Shown: piece after piece, positions 11,496 through 23,558 of the stretch | How positions within the stretch are numbered: position 1 is the first letter of the stretch | Layout: each line of letters starts with the position of its first letter | Assembly: GCA_007258455.2 (NCBI GenBank) | Contig: VDFB02114855.1 | Coordinates: 62,001 to 126,000, forward strand | Source of the DNA: Sequoia sempervirens | Lineage: Eukaryota > Streptophyta > Pinopsida > Cupressales > Cupressaceae | Reading direction: 5' to 3' | Length of the DNA stretch: 64,000 nucleotides | Position numbers and translations under genes: made by a program | The notes under the pieces: generated by a model | The model's input: the letters and a program-made list of their open reading frames with translations, nothing else | The model's database searches: none | What the model was told of the DNA's origin: nothing

Positions 11496-14183
11496 TCACC
11501 CCTGAAAGATACGTAAGAGTGAGAATTTTGGCCCAATCCTAGGCTTGACAAGTGCACCAATGCTAGTATAACTTAGCAGCCAAGACCAACCACTCAAACC
11601 TGCAGGCTTGAGCCTAGTACCACCCTCTTGTTTCAGCCAGAACACAAAGCCCCACTTCACAAGGCTCCATTTCGAAGAAGAAAAATTACTAGCCCAAAGG
11701 AATTGAAGAGCAAGAGAATCAAATTCCTTGACAAAGAACAAGGGAGAAACCTGCACAGAGCACCTATAAATAGGAAGAGCCTGGACTACCAACTTCAAAA
11801 GATTCACACATCTAGTTGTCGAAAGCCTCCAAAAATTCCAATGACTAACCTTCACACGAAACTTATCCAAGACCACCTACCAAAGATCCTAAAGATGGGG
11901 TCCCATCAAAATGGGAATCCCAAGATAAGATAGGGGGAGAGAACCAATTTACAACCAAAGAATACGAACAATCCTATTCTAAATAAGATGAGTATTGAAG
12001 AAGAAGGTTGAAGACTTGTTCTCATTGATCTTCTACTTAGAGGTGGCCAAGTAGATATCCAAAGTCTTCCTCAAATTTATAGCTCCCTGAATCTTGGCCA
12101 TACCCATCAAAGTGATATCATCAACAAACAGCAAGTGAGAGTGAGGAGGTGCCCTACCACCCCAACATCGACCTTGGAGCAATCCTTGATTAACCCAAGA
12201 CTTGATAAACCTTCCCAAGCCTTCAACCATAATAATGAACATGTAAGGAGAAAGAGGATTCCCTTGTTGAAGACCCCTAGAAGCACCAAACAAATCTGAC
12301 GGCTCACCATTAATAAGAACAAAAAAGGAGTAAGATGTGGCATAGCTCATGACCTAATCAATCCACTCTCTGCAGAACCCAAAAGCTTGGAGAATTTTCT
12401 GCAAAATGGCCCACCTAACCCTGTCATAAGCCTTAGCCATATCAAGTTTGATAAACATAGATCTCTCCTTGGAAGTCACAATAGAGTGAATAGCCTCAAT
12501 AGAAATCACAACGCCATCCAAAAAATTTCTTCTAGCAACAAAGCCACCATGTTCTTCAAAAATCAAAGAGTGAAGTTAAGACTTTAATCTCTCAATAATC
12601 AACCTAGTAATAATCATGTAAACCACATTACATTACATAGGGAAATAGGTCTAAAGTGACCCAGGCAGTTGGCTCCATCCTTAGGAATAAGGGCCAAAAA
12701 GGTAGAATTCAAGGAACACAACATTTGCTTGTTGCTATACAACTCCTAAACAACATCAAGAGGATCTAAGCTAATAATTTCCCAAAATTCTTGAAAGAAT
12801 TCAATAGGAAAGCCATCTGGACTTGGGGCTTTCCCTCTTTTCATTTGGTCTTTTCATTTGGAACACCACCTTTTCCAATTCAGGTAGAGAAATAGGGTGC
12901 ATGAGGTCCACATTCATATCATTGGAAACCAAGGGAGGCATTAAATCCAGAATAAGATTCTCCTCACCACCAACAAAGGTGGAATCCTTAGTGATCAGCT
13001 CTAAAAGGAAACTAGAGGCCTCCCTAGAAATCTTCCCCTAGATGCAAGCAACACACCTATCAGGGACACCAAGGAGGGAATGATACTCCCAATCGCCCTC
13101 TTGAAGCCAATCCACACAATACTTTTTCTTTGATAAGATCTCCTCTCATAGCTCCCATTGTTTGAGCTCCTTGACTGTAGCAACCTCCTTCCTAAGCAAA
13201 TCCTCAGTAATACCATGATCCCATATTTGGTGGGTAATAGTGTCAAGTCTAGCTTGAGCCAACAATTTATTGAAATGAAGATTGCCAAATCACTACCTAT
13301 TCCACCTCCTGAGTCTATAATTTACATATTACAATCTTTTGGCAAAGGAATACATTGTCCTACCATGATCAGGATTCCCTTGAAGCCACTAGCCACTCAT
13401 AGGATCATAAAGAGATGGGTCCCACAACCACATTAGTTGGAACTTAGAAGACAGGTTCCTAGAAGCTCTGAAAGAAATAGTAGAGAACTTGATCGGCCAG
13501 TGATCAAACCCTTTCCAATCCAAAATCTTAAAACTAGTGGTCCACCTTTCACCAACCCAAAAGCAAGAAATAAGAAATCTTCCCAACGTCTCAGAGATAA
13601 CATTATCCCAAAACCTCCTGTTATTCCAAGTAAAAATCCCATTACTTGGCTTCACATCAACTAAATTGAGGAACTCTATACTATCTTTGAGAAGGTTAAT
13701 AGAAGAATCAATCCTAGCTTTCCCACCTAGTTTTTCCTCAAGGAAAACAACTACATTGAAATCCCCAGCAACAACCCACGGAAGCAAGGGAACTAGAGAC
13801 CAAATGTATTTGGCATGAGCCCACAATTGAGCTTTACCAAAAAGGTCAGGAGGAGCATAAACATTGGTGAAAACACAAGTTTCACCAGAATCTAGACTAG
13901 AGGAAATCATAGACATAGAAGATCGACATGAGACCCACCAAAGAGGCACAATCTTCCTCGAATCCCACAAGCAAGCCACACCACCAGAATTACCTTGAGC
14001 TCCAATACATTGAAATGAACCTCGAGGCTAGACATAAGGGGCTCTATTTAACATACATTCCACATATAAATTAGTTTCTTGAAGAAAGACAATATTAGGA
14101 CTATAAGCACTAATTATTTCACGAATAGCCTTTTGTCAAGGGATGTTATTCATACCCATCGCATTCCATGAAATAACAATCAT
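11496..14183 (-). pseudogene. LINE ORF2: endonuclease and reverse transcriptase, broken
   Basis: The minus-strand frame starts near 14183 with an endonuclease-like opening (ISWNAMG) and an FLQET motif. It continues in the stretch 13979-13389 with NVYAPP and VVAGDFNVV, both hallmark APE-endonuclease motifs. Reverse transcriptase follows: GGFVARRNFLDGVV and KLDMAKAYDRV at 12566-12354, then RGLQQGNPLSPYMF and the catalytic FVDD at 12350-12033, then the thumb/connection region at 11876-11496. At least four stops or frame changes interrupt it. In life it nicks DNA and primes reverse transcription at the target. It cannot make a full protein here. Confidence 0.82.
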
Positions 14184-14189
14184 TTTTTA

Positions 14190-15763
14190 GAGTGAGAAAA
14201 ATGGGATTCAATGGTCCTCACTAACCACGATTCCACCAGATTCTCCCTAGTCAATTTAATCTTAGAAGCTTTCTCGAAAGGCCCCTTTTTAAGAGATTTT
14301 GATTGCAAACCCAGAACCTACGGGGCCCCACTATTCTTACCAGCATCTTGAGTCTCCCTTTCCTGAGAAGGAGCTGAGTCCACCAAGGAATCAAACCCCT
14401 GCAAGACCAAAGGCCCACTTGGTGTAGGTTCAACAGAAATTTGAGCTGGCATAACCGTAGTCATGTGCTCAATGTGAGCATCCCCCAAAGACAAACGCAA
14501 AGAATCAAACTCTTTGTTCCTTGACAATTTTACCCCCAAAGACCCTACACCAATAGAAAGCTCAACCAGAATTCCCTCCTCCTAGGCCAAGTCCTCAAAA
14601 GCATCAAACCGATTAAAAACCCCATCATAATTTATGTGCTCTAAGGTTCTTTTCATGCCACGCCCTTTATTTCGAGCCTTTACCGAGGTGAAACCCTCCT
14701 TGTCTACAACATCAAAAACCATAGGATCCTTGCCTTTATCATTCCTCAAAGCCAAAATGGGAGAAGAGCTAGATGCCCTAGTCGCCCAGTTGAGTCAAGA
14801 TAAATTCCTTTGCAAGTGTCCATACTCATGACAAAAATGACATCTAAATGGGAGGGTTTCATAGTCTAGTTGTTGGACCCATGAACCTAAACCAAGATAT
14901 AATTCAAGAGAATCTAGGAAAGGGTTATTTAAATCTATCTCAACACAAACACGGGCATAAGAGAGAACCTTTTGATCTAGAGTTTGTTGAGTCAGGCCAA
15001 CTGACTTTCCAAGAAGCAAAGCAATCATATGTAGGATGTCACTACGCCAAAATTCTAGCAGGAGATGAACCCAGACAAGAACCCGTGTAGGAAGCTCCTC
15101 CGTCGAATTGAAACCCACATGTCAAGGTTTCATGAAGAGACCAACTTGATTTAAGAAATAAGGTCTACCCCCAAAAGCTTTCATTTGATTGGCTATGCAT
15201 GAAAACATAACAAGGAAATAATTGTTGGTAGCCACTTTTATCTCCATATCGCTCTCAGGGTTCCAAACATTCTAGGCCCAATATTCCACGACTGGTAATG
15301 AGAGGTGGATCCCCATGGATTTGAAAATAGAACATGATTGCTCCAATATGCAACATCATCTACAACAATCTCTATTTGGATCACCAAAACAAGATGCTCA
15401 AGGCATCTCTCCAAACAACCATTCATTTTTTTAAGCTTGGGTAAGCCCCTCGAAGATGACAAATCATCACCAATCGGAATACTGCTATGGAACCCCATAA
15501 CCTTTGCATGCTCCATCCCACGAAAAGAAAACAAATACCAAAGAAGACCCCAAAGGCAGGCTACAAACCCACCTAACACCAATACACAACCAAGAAAAGA
15601 GAATAAAAACACACCCACAGTAGATCTGTGCACACTCAACACCCAACACCACCCGCAAACCACTCCAAAAACCACCCCACCTACAAAATAGACCCCAAGC
15701 TACCCCACGCTTCAAGAAAAACCCCCACGCACCCCTTTTAGCCTCTACCAAAGAAGACTGCAT
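14190..15763 (-). pseudogene. LINE ORF1: nucleic-acid-binding protein, broken
   Basis: Fragments lie at 15763-15238, 15118-14795 and 14539-14251. The middle one has the plant L1 ORF1 pattern: a region compatible with the DUF4283 fold, then a CCHC-type knuckle (CHFCHEYGHLQRN, final Cys lost). Upstream there is a Trp/Gly/Phe-rich stretch that may be 5' UTR read as protein. It would bind LINE RNA. It is assigned from position before ORF2 and from the knuckle. The frame is broken several times. Confidence 0.6.
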
Positions 15764-15890
15764 GCTCTAGAAATACATGCACGAATGCCTAACCAGCATG
15801 CAAGTCGTGACCTGCATCTAGCCACACACCACCATCCCCTCAACTCTCAACACCAACGCCATCTCAGCATCACCCAACTATATCAAATAT

Positions 15891-17152
15891 TTATAATTAG
15901 TATATTTTTTGTAAAAGTTAATAATTAATTTATTTGATTATTTTAAAATATTTATCGAGATCAATTTTAATTTTAGTTTATTCATTTTTCTTTGTAAAAT
16001 AATTATCTTAAATTTTTAATTTAAAGTTAAATCAAAGTTTAATTTAATTTTTTTTTATCAATTTATTTGAGAATGAAATGTGTTGATTTGTGTGTTAAGA
16101 TATTGTATGAGAGATATAAAACTTAATTCAATTTTAAATATCAAATAACAAGCAAGATCTATTTGATTAATTTCAAGAATTTCATATATCAACATAAACT
16201 TATATTAGTGTAACTTGCACCATTAAAAATAGATTGGGTATACTATGTAGGTGTTTAGCATGTCTTCAATAATTGCTTAAAATTTTATTTAAAACTAAGG
16301 GTTTGACACAAGGAGAAGATAGTTGCTTATCAAACTCCCAAAGGAGTTCACCAACATTGTCTACTTTTCATATGTTGGTTCTAGAAATTGAGGAAAACAT
16401 ATTTGGGCGTCTAGAAGTATTCAATTCACTTTGGTGAAGGGTCATCCTACACTAATCTTTCCCACTTGCAGGATGGGGCAAAAAATAGCCCCCTAATCAT
16501 TGGTACATTAAAAACACCTTCAAGAAAAAGGACCTTCATTTTGGGACAGGAAAAAAATGTCTCCTAGTCATTTACCTTCCAATGAAGGCCAATTTACTTG
16601 AAGGTGGTTTCAAAAAAACTTTCATTTGAAGGAGGTTCTTTTTTCAAAAAGGTTTTTAATTATTTTTTATTAATAAAAAAAGCTTTCATTCAAAGGACCT
16701 TTTTATTATTTTTCTATAAAGAAAAAAAATCTTTTATATTGTTTATTCTATGAGCATGATAGAGGCAATGACAACACCTTCGAATGGAGTTATTTGAAGT
16801 ATTTCAAGCATAAAAATTACCCTCTAGACATTGACCCAATAGAATTAACTAGAGACCTACTATCAAGAATATTTTGTTTAGGTATTTCACATTTTCCCAA
16901 TCAATTTTTAGATTAAATTAATGAAATTCAAAAAGATCTTGATTAAGTAATATTTTTGTTTATTGAACTATTTTCATGTAGAGTAATATTTTTTAAATTC
17001 ATATTTAATAGAAAAACCAAAAGGAAAACTTCATCTAAAAAATAAACCCTAAACCCTATGTAGTGAACTATGATCCACATACTACAACTTTGTAAGGGAA
17101 ATTTAGGGCATCTCAGAGAAACCTCCAAGAACAGTAGTGCCTTCGATAACTT
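15891..17152. other. AT-rich intergenic DNA, nothing recognised
   Basis: Long A/T tracts (for example 15890-16220) and short ORFs only. A stretch at 16560-16700 repeats ttcatttgaagg-like words in loose form. I see no domain, RNA gene or LTR termini. Confidence 0.5.
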
Positions 17153-18640
17153 TAATTCCGATTAGATTGCCTCAAAGACACGTACAACTATGTCCTAAAG
17201 CGGAAACAGACACAGTTCATTTCCCACATTAATCCTTCTGAGAGAAGCACATGTAAATTCAACAACAAGCAATAACAAATTCTAGAAACAGAACCAACAC
17301 AGATGAAAGATAAGATAGAAAACCAGAACACACATATTTACGTGGGGAAAACCCTTTCAGGTAAAAAACCCCACCCTCCAAATTTTGAACCATTGTATTA
17401 TTCAACAAAAAAAGGTTACAATACAATTTCAAGCTCATAGCCTTTTTAGAGATTACATCTTGTTCATTCTGGATACAACCTGGTAGCAAACTCTCCCCTT
17501 TACATTTCCTGATCAATCCATCAGACCATACAATCTTCGCACTATTGCAATATCCTCACACAATATACAATGCAGATCAACATGAGAGAGATCAACTATG
17601 ATCCATGATTAGGAGAGATTTCAGCAGCATAACCTTGCCTCTCATTTTCTTTGTTTTGGCCTCATGGCCTTGACCTTTCAGCCAGCCTCTCGGCCCTCTC
17701 TCTATCGCTCTCTAATAATACGATTGCTCACCCGAACATATATCAATACCAACCGTTCCCAACTTAGATGTTTCTATTTCCAACATAGAAGTCTCCACAG
17801 GAACGATCACAACCATCCAACTGCAAAATGGTTTGCATTCCACCTTCTCTGATTTTTCCAAGACACATCACGTAGGATAGTCTTCCAATCATTCAAAAGC
17901 GTTCAAATAGTATTCGCATGTCAGTGAGACACTAACTATGTCTCCCCGATGCCACATGACTGATTACATATCCATTGCTATCGGCAAGATTCACTGCTAT
18001 CGGCAAGAGATCATAATGAGTTCACAAGTCATATCGATGTCAACACTCCCATCGGCGAGACTTACTCTATCAGCAAGATTGGAAAAACCTTTCACCGATA
18101 TCCTCAACAGACCCATCGCCCAGACAATTGCTAGTCGCTATGAGTCATAACGAACCCTCAAGTCATACCAATAACAGACCATACCATTGGCGAGAAAATC
18201 ATCCCTTGCCAAGAGTTCTTACCGAGCCTCCATGTCACCCCGATGACATCAAGTGAATAACCATTGGCGAGACATCTCTTGTTGGGATGAGTTATACAGA
18301 ACGTTCAAGACTCTCCCCAATAACTCCAATCACCATGAGTCTCCCCAACAACCATTAGACACCAACCCATCGGCAAGACAACTCCCATCGCTAGGACACA
18401 TTCTAATAGGAGCAAGTCATATTGATTACTACATCGGCCAGACTTTCTACCATCACCGAAACATCATTCTAACTGTCCAAGTTACGCCGAAGGCTCAGGT
18501 TATGCCAATCGCCAAGACAATCAGGAGGTCACTGCGACAAATTAGGATCAACTAGCAGATCGTCCAGACATCTCAACAGTCTCACCGAGATTGCTCACAA
18601 GAGATTTCAGCCTGTGGGATTGAGGCACACAATTCCAACA
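17153..18640 (-). repeat. probable solo LTR with dispersed tcggcgagac motifs
   Basis: Read on the minus strand it starts TGTTGGAATTGTGTGCC at 18640. It contains acgtggggaaaacccttt (about 17340 on the plus strand), a motif type also seen in the Copia LTRs here. Between 17970 and 18600 about a dozen degenerate copies of tcggcgagac or tcgccaagac occur, as in the Gypsy-G LTRs. The right flank is aactt; the same aactt ends at 17152 on the left, but the left terminus would then be TA instead of TG, so the left edge is tentative. Confidence 0.5.
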
Positions 18641-21142
18641 AACTTAGGGAGTTTTAATAAATCAATTCAATTAACAATTTGATAGAAACAAAATAAAATA
18701 GAGGATCCTCTCTTCTACCGCCCTAAAAATACACATGGATGATGCTTCCCATATTAATCCCAATTTGGTTAGATGCTAAGGGGTTCTTAGAGACATAATG
18801 GGAACAATATCATTCCCTTCTCTTATTTTATAGGAAACACGAGGAATAACTAGGAGGAAGTGTACATAATCCTAATGGGTGTTAAATTTTTCAAAGAAAA
18901 AGGATAGCTCTTGATTTCATTATTCAATTTGGTCCCTCCCCTAGTTGTTATGGAGACCATTAAAGTATACTTCAAAAATTTAATATTAGAAAAATATTTA
19001 CATAAAATCCAATATGTGAGAAATGAATTCTTAGAAAATGTCTTCACTCAATATTATAGAGAAAATAATGTGTGTTTACAATCTACGAAATTAGGGTATT
19101 GATAAGAATTATACTCAAACAATTGTATGAGACTTACCTCACCTTACCTCATACATGAAGATAGGATTTTTTTTAATAAGCTTTGATAACATGAGGGACC
19201 ACCAATTTGACAAATATATGCTCAACATAATGGAGAGTTGAGTACTTTTTATTGATTTTTATAAATTTATTAAGTTGTTTAATTAAAATAAGAGTGAGAT
19301 TGTTGTCCAACACCAACAATATGGTCATTGTATTTTTTGTAGAATGAATAGGAGAAAAGTAGCATTTGAAGAAAATGTGTCTATTCTAGAAAAGAGGGTC
19401 ATGTTTTCCCTTCTATCTATAATGAAAAAAGGAAACAAAAATCACATTATGCATAATCTAGTTTCTACATAATTTATGACAAGGAAAATCTCCTCAATTA
19501 TCAAATAACTTGATAAACACTTGCAAGAATATCTTAAAATGTCCCAATAAAATTCATAAATAGCACATGAAATCACACAAATTGTCCATATATTTTTATA
19601 AATTTGGCACCAATATACACCTATAAAAATAGAGATAGTAGCATAAAAAGGTCCTTGTGAATAAATGAGCATGTTGGCAAATACCACAAATAATAAGAAT
19701 ATTTTCAAGTTATACTTTTGATTGTATACATGTTCCAATAGAAGTGGGGGTAGAATAAGGAATAATAGATGTGGTAGGAACATTTTATGTAAGTTGTAAG
19801 AGTTATGGTGGTGGTAGATGTAGTAAGTGGTTGAGAAGAAGGATCTTGATGGATGAGAAATTTTGAAAATAGGATGTGGGTATAGTGAAAGGAGTAAAGT
19901 TATGAGACCTAATCCATGTTGACCATGACAATAAAATTGGAGGGAAGATGAGAGGAGGAGGCACTATGATCTATTGTACAATTTTATGGTAGAATATGGT
20001 ATGACCATGGAAGGAGCTAGAATGGTCTAGATGAGTTAGTCAAAGAGTTAGGGAGGGCCACATTGGCAACAACTTCCCAATTGTTTTGTTAATCAAAAAC
20101 TATAAATGAATCCACAAAGTTGTCATAGTGGAATTTCTTTTAAGTGATGAAATTCCTTTAAATCATTTTTCAAACATGTTTATAAAAGTTCTAAAACCAA
20201 CCCTTTAATTTAGATAACATCTCAAGGTAAATTCAAAATCAATTAAATCTATTAAATAAAAGATTTAAGGGTTCATCAAATGTTATCCTTTCAAAAATAA
20301 ATTAAGCCATCTTAAATAATAATATAAGAGGGAAAATATTGTTGTTAATGGTAAACTAACACATAATTGTTGAACCCAAAGTGCATAGTCTCACAAAGGT
20401 CCAAGAAGAAAAATATGAAGAAAAAAAATTCAAGCATTAGTGGATGGTTAGAATTAATGTATTGATAAGTTGAAAACTATATGTTTTGAAGTCTTGGAAG
20501 CTCAAGGACTAAGGAATGCAATTTTTTCTAGTCCAATAATTCAAGATAAAAGTTATGCCTTAAAAAAAAAAGTGTTGGTAATGCTTGTTACTCCATAATT
20601 TAAAGATGTGTCAAAAATAAAATAATTGTCACTATTGTTAAGATGTCATACGATTGTACAAAAATCCACTTGAATAGAAAGGGATAGTTGTGGACCAATT
20701 CCTTACGAATAGATTTAGAAATTTGATATTGAAGAGAAACTAGGCCCAAATTATGTACCTAAAGCTTCAAGCCTAACATAGGCATAGGATGCAAAGTATG
20801 AAGCAAATTGTGCACCTTGGTCGACAATTGGAAGGGATGTGGATGAGTCGAGAATGACTAGCCTAAAATAAAATTGGAGGAATGAGGAAAAGGAATAGGT
20901 TCATGTTTGGATATGCAAAAGAAAATAAATACAATATAAATATTTGGTCATGCTTTAGAAAAAAAGTTGGAATGTGTGGACCAAGATCACAAAACTAACT
21001 AGGTAGTACCTAAGGGTATCTGTAATGCATACATGAGGAACACAATGGAAAAATGGAATGAATGTAATAAGAGTATGTGAAAATATGGACACAGATTTAA
21101 ATGTGACTTCCACTCTATGAAATATTTTTCACAAAGTATATA
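18641..21142. other. AT-rich intergenic DNA, no coding feature
   Basis: Only short ORFs (up to about 113 codons, hydrophobic and AT-driven) with no recognisable domain. I see no LTR termini with matching flanks here. Confidence 0.5.
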
Positions 21143-21143
21143 T

Positions 21144-21470
21144 GTTAGAGTAATCATTCATTAGCTAATAATTAATTAATCTTGAATTGATTATTAGGTT
21201 AATTTCACTTATGTACTTAAGCTAAACTTAGGAGTATTTTTTCTTTTATTATATTGAGTTATTGTTAGATCATTATGTCTCATCACATGTGATTTTGACA
21301 CTTGTCATGATCTAATCCCTTTCTCATTTAGGGTTTTCTCTTATAACCAGTCTCCTTCATTGTATTATGAGTCTCTCTAGAAGTTCAATGAAAGCTCTTG
21401 GCATCTCTTATAAGTTTTTCTTGTTGAGGAAATAGTAAATCATTGTTTGCAACTCTTGTGCATGGAAGGT
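21144..21470 (+). repeat. possible LTR fragment
   Basis: It starts TGTTAGAGTAATCATTC and has a TATA-like ttataaccag at about 21332, followed by a leader-like stretch. The right end and a TSD cannot be defined. A TA run lies at about 21509-21522. Low support. Confidence 0.25.
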
Positions 21471-21942
21471 GTTCTCATTTTTTGTTTGATCCTTATTTGA
21501 AAGGGTGATATATATATATATTGATATAGTAAATGATTTTATAGACTTTATTAGTTCTTTCCATGGTAAGATATTATAGTGCAATAAATACAAACTAGTT
21601 ATTAGTCTAATAGACCAATCACAACATGGCATTTTTCCCCAAAGTTAAAAAATAATATGTAATAATTATATATGATAATAAAAATTTCAAATATGTCATT
21701 AGCTTATATTTGTAATGAAAATATAATTCATAGTCTAGTCCATGTGTTTTAAACAAAATTTTAATTAATTATTTTCTAATTCATTGCCATATAAAGGTCA
21801 CAATGATTTTGTAGATTCATTACACATATAAAATGTATTGGGTAGAATAATTTTAATAATTTGAGTAAAAGTTTAAATGTATAAGTTTGTTTATTGAAAG
21901 TTTATCATGATTTTAAATGTATAATTTTAATTGGATCTAATT

Positions 21943-22383
21943 TGTTGGTGTAGGGTTTTATTTTCCTAGTGGGTTAATTTATTTTCCATTAGCTATAAGT
22001 TTTTCCTACACTTTTATTAAGCTTGCTTAGGATAATAAACTGAGTTTATTATTTAATAGTTCTAGGATATAAAGTAATGAGGTGTCCCCACTCTTAAAGG
22101 GTGGAGTATTTACTTTTTCATCACTTTATTTAATATTGGTGTTTATTGGTGGTTAATTCCTATCGGTTGGTTTTTCACCTCCATCCTCTCCTTAGTTCTA
22201 TATAAACTCACTACCTAGTTTGTTTTTTTCATCTTGGAAGCTCTTAATGCAATTTTGTCATCCTGACATTGCATATCTTTCAATGTTGTTGGTTTCATTG
22301 TTTATGTTTTTTTCAGTTTATGTAACTTTTAATTTCTCTTAAAAGTTTTCTTGAGTTATTCAATCTATTTCAGATTTCTAACA
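21943..22383 (+). repeat. solo-LTR candidate, about 441 bp
   Basis: It has ends TGTTGGTGTAGGG and GATTTCTAACA, and a TATA box (tatataaactcacta, about 22201) about 180 bp before the end, a layout typical of Copia LTRs. The flanks taatt and ttatc do not match as a TSD, so boundaries or origin remain uncertain. No internal domain lies beside it. Confidence 0.42.
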
Positions 22384-22654
22384 TTATCTACATAAAATTA
22401 TTTTTCAAATTTATTCAAATATATGCATATTTATTTAGAATTCTTCATATGTAATCAATTGAAATTAAGTGTATTTATATAATTTGCATACAACTATGTA
22501 CATTAATTCTTTATTTTGAAGTGAACATGGCTAAAAGAAATTCCCATATAGAAAGGGAAATTATGAGATTGTACTCAAATTTAGAGGACCCTCAAAGGAT
22601 AGGCCTGTATAGGTTAAATTGTGAAATTATATGATATAGTGTGCTTAGTATTAG

Positions 22655-23558
22655 TGTTAAAAATAAAGTGATATATTACATCAACAACATAAACTTTATG
22701 TAAATATTTTTATGTTCATATATTAACCAAATATGAGAATAGAAATGGAAAGCACATTAAATTAGCAAACCATAGAAAAATATTACACAACTCTATATTT
22801 ACATGGGAAACCCTTTTAAAAAATCTACCAACAAAGAGAGGACCAAATATGCATTAATATTTACAAATAATAATTACATATGTGCAACAAACTTGTACTT
22901 AAATTTTAGTAGCATTGTTGCAACACCTATGTAACTATAAACTTCTCATACAAATTAGTTACCCGAGGTGCTCCAATTTATAGGAAAATTTACTACAAGA
23001 AAACATAAATGGTTTCCAATATAATCTCAACCCATGAGCCAAGTAGTCTACATAAAAAAACATACCTCATGACACGTGTGTTTGGGAGTTAGAAGCATAT
23101 TTTTAGAAGCTTTAAGACTTTTTTCATAAACTTGGTCATCCAACTTCACTATAGGACAAAAATAGTCCACTTGAAGAGAAAATAATAACTCCTTAAGTCC
23201 AAAAAGACAACAAACTTCATACACATCATTATGAATTTTTTTACACCTCTTACAATATCATAAACTCTTCTTGCATCTCTTACAACACTATAATTATTCA
23301 TATATTTCCTTCCACTTCATGTAAGTGTCTATTGATCCCTTACAATTCTTCCTCCCATATTATGCCTCTTACACACATATTCCAAGTCACCTAGAGAATA
23401 ATAATTAATTATAAGCATCCCATAACCTCATGTGGATGTCCAAGTTGGCCCTCTCCATGATCCTTGGAGATGTACACATAACTAATATAGTATTAAATAA
23501 ATTAAATTAAATACAATAGTCCTAGGATTGTAAAGTGAATATCACCCTAGTCCTAACA
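22655..23558 (-). repeat. solo LTR, about 904 bp, with near-perfect TSD
   Basis: On the minus strand it runs from TGTTAGGACTAGGG (23558) to TTTATTTTTAACA (22655). Flanks are attag on the left and tttag on the right, four of five bases matching. A TATA-like cctataaattgg (minus strand, about 22983-22972) and a gggaaaccctttt motif support an LTR. No interior adjoins it, so LTR-LTR recombination probably removed the body. Confidence 0.6.

Larger units (their letters stand above)
11490..15890 (-). mobile_element. decayed L1-type LINE, 3' end missing
   Basis: Read on the minus strand it has an ORF1 region with a zinc knuckle, then an ORF2 with endonuclease and reverse transcriptase, the order typical of plant L1 elements. 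Multiple stops and frameshifts break both ORFs. No poly(A) tail and no C-terminal zinc-finger region is found; recognisable sequence ends near 11496. The 5' edge at about 15890 is a judgement based on the change from coding-like to very AT-rich sequence. Confidence 0.8.

Noticed and set aside
11628..15691. Plus-strand ORFs over the LINE
   Set aside because: Antisense shadows of the minus-strand LINE ORF1 and ORF2.
19442..19783. 113-codon hydrophobic minus-strand ORF as a possible membrane protein
   Set aside because: AT-rich sequence yields Leu/Ile/Phe codons by chance; no family, no homologous copy and no promoter seen.
21944..22383. TSD for the 441 bp LTR candidate
   Set aside because: Flanks taatt and ttatc do not match, so it is kept only as an unconfirmed solo LTR.
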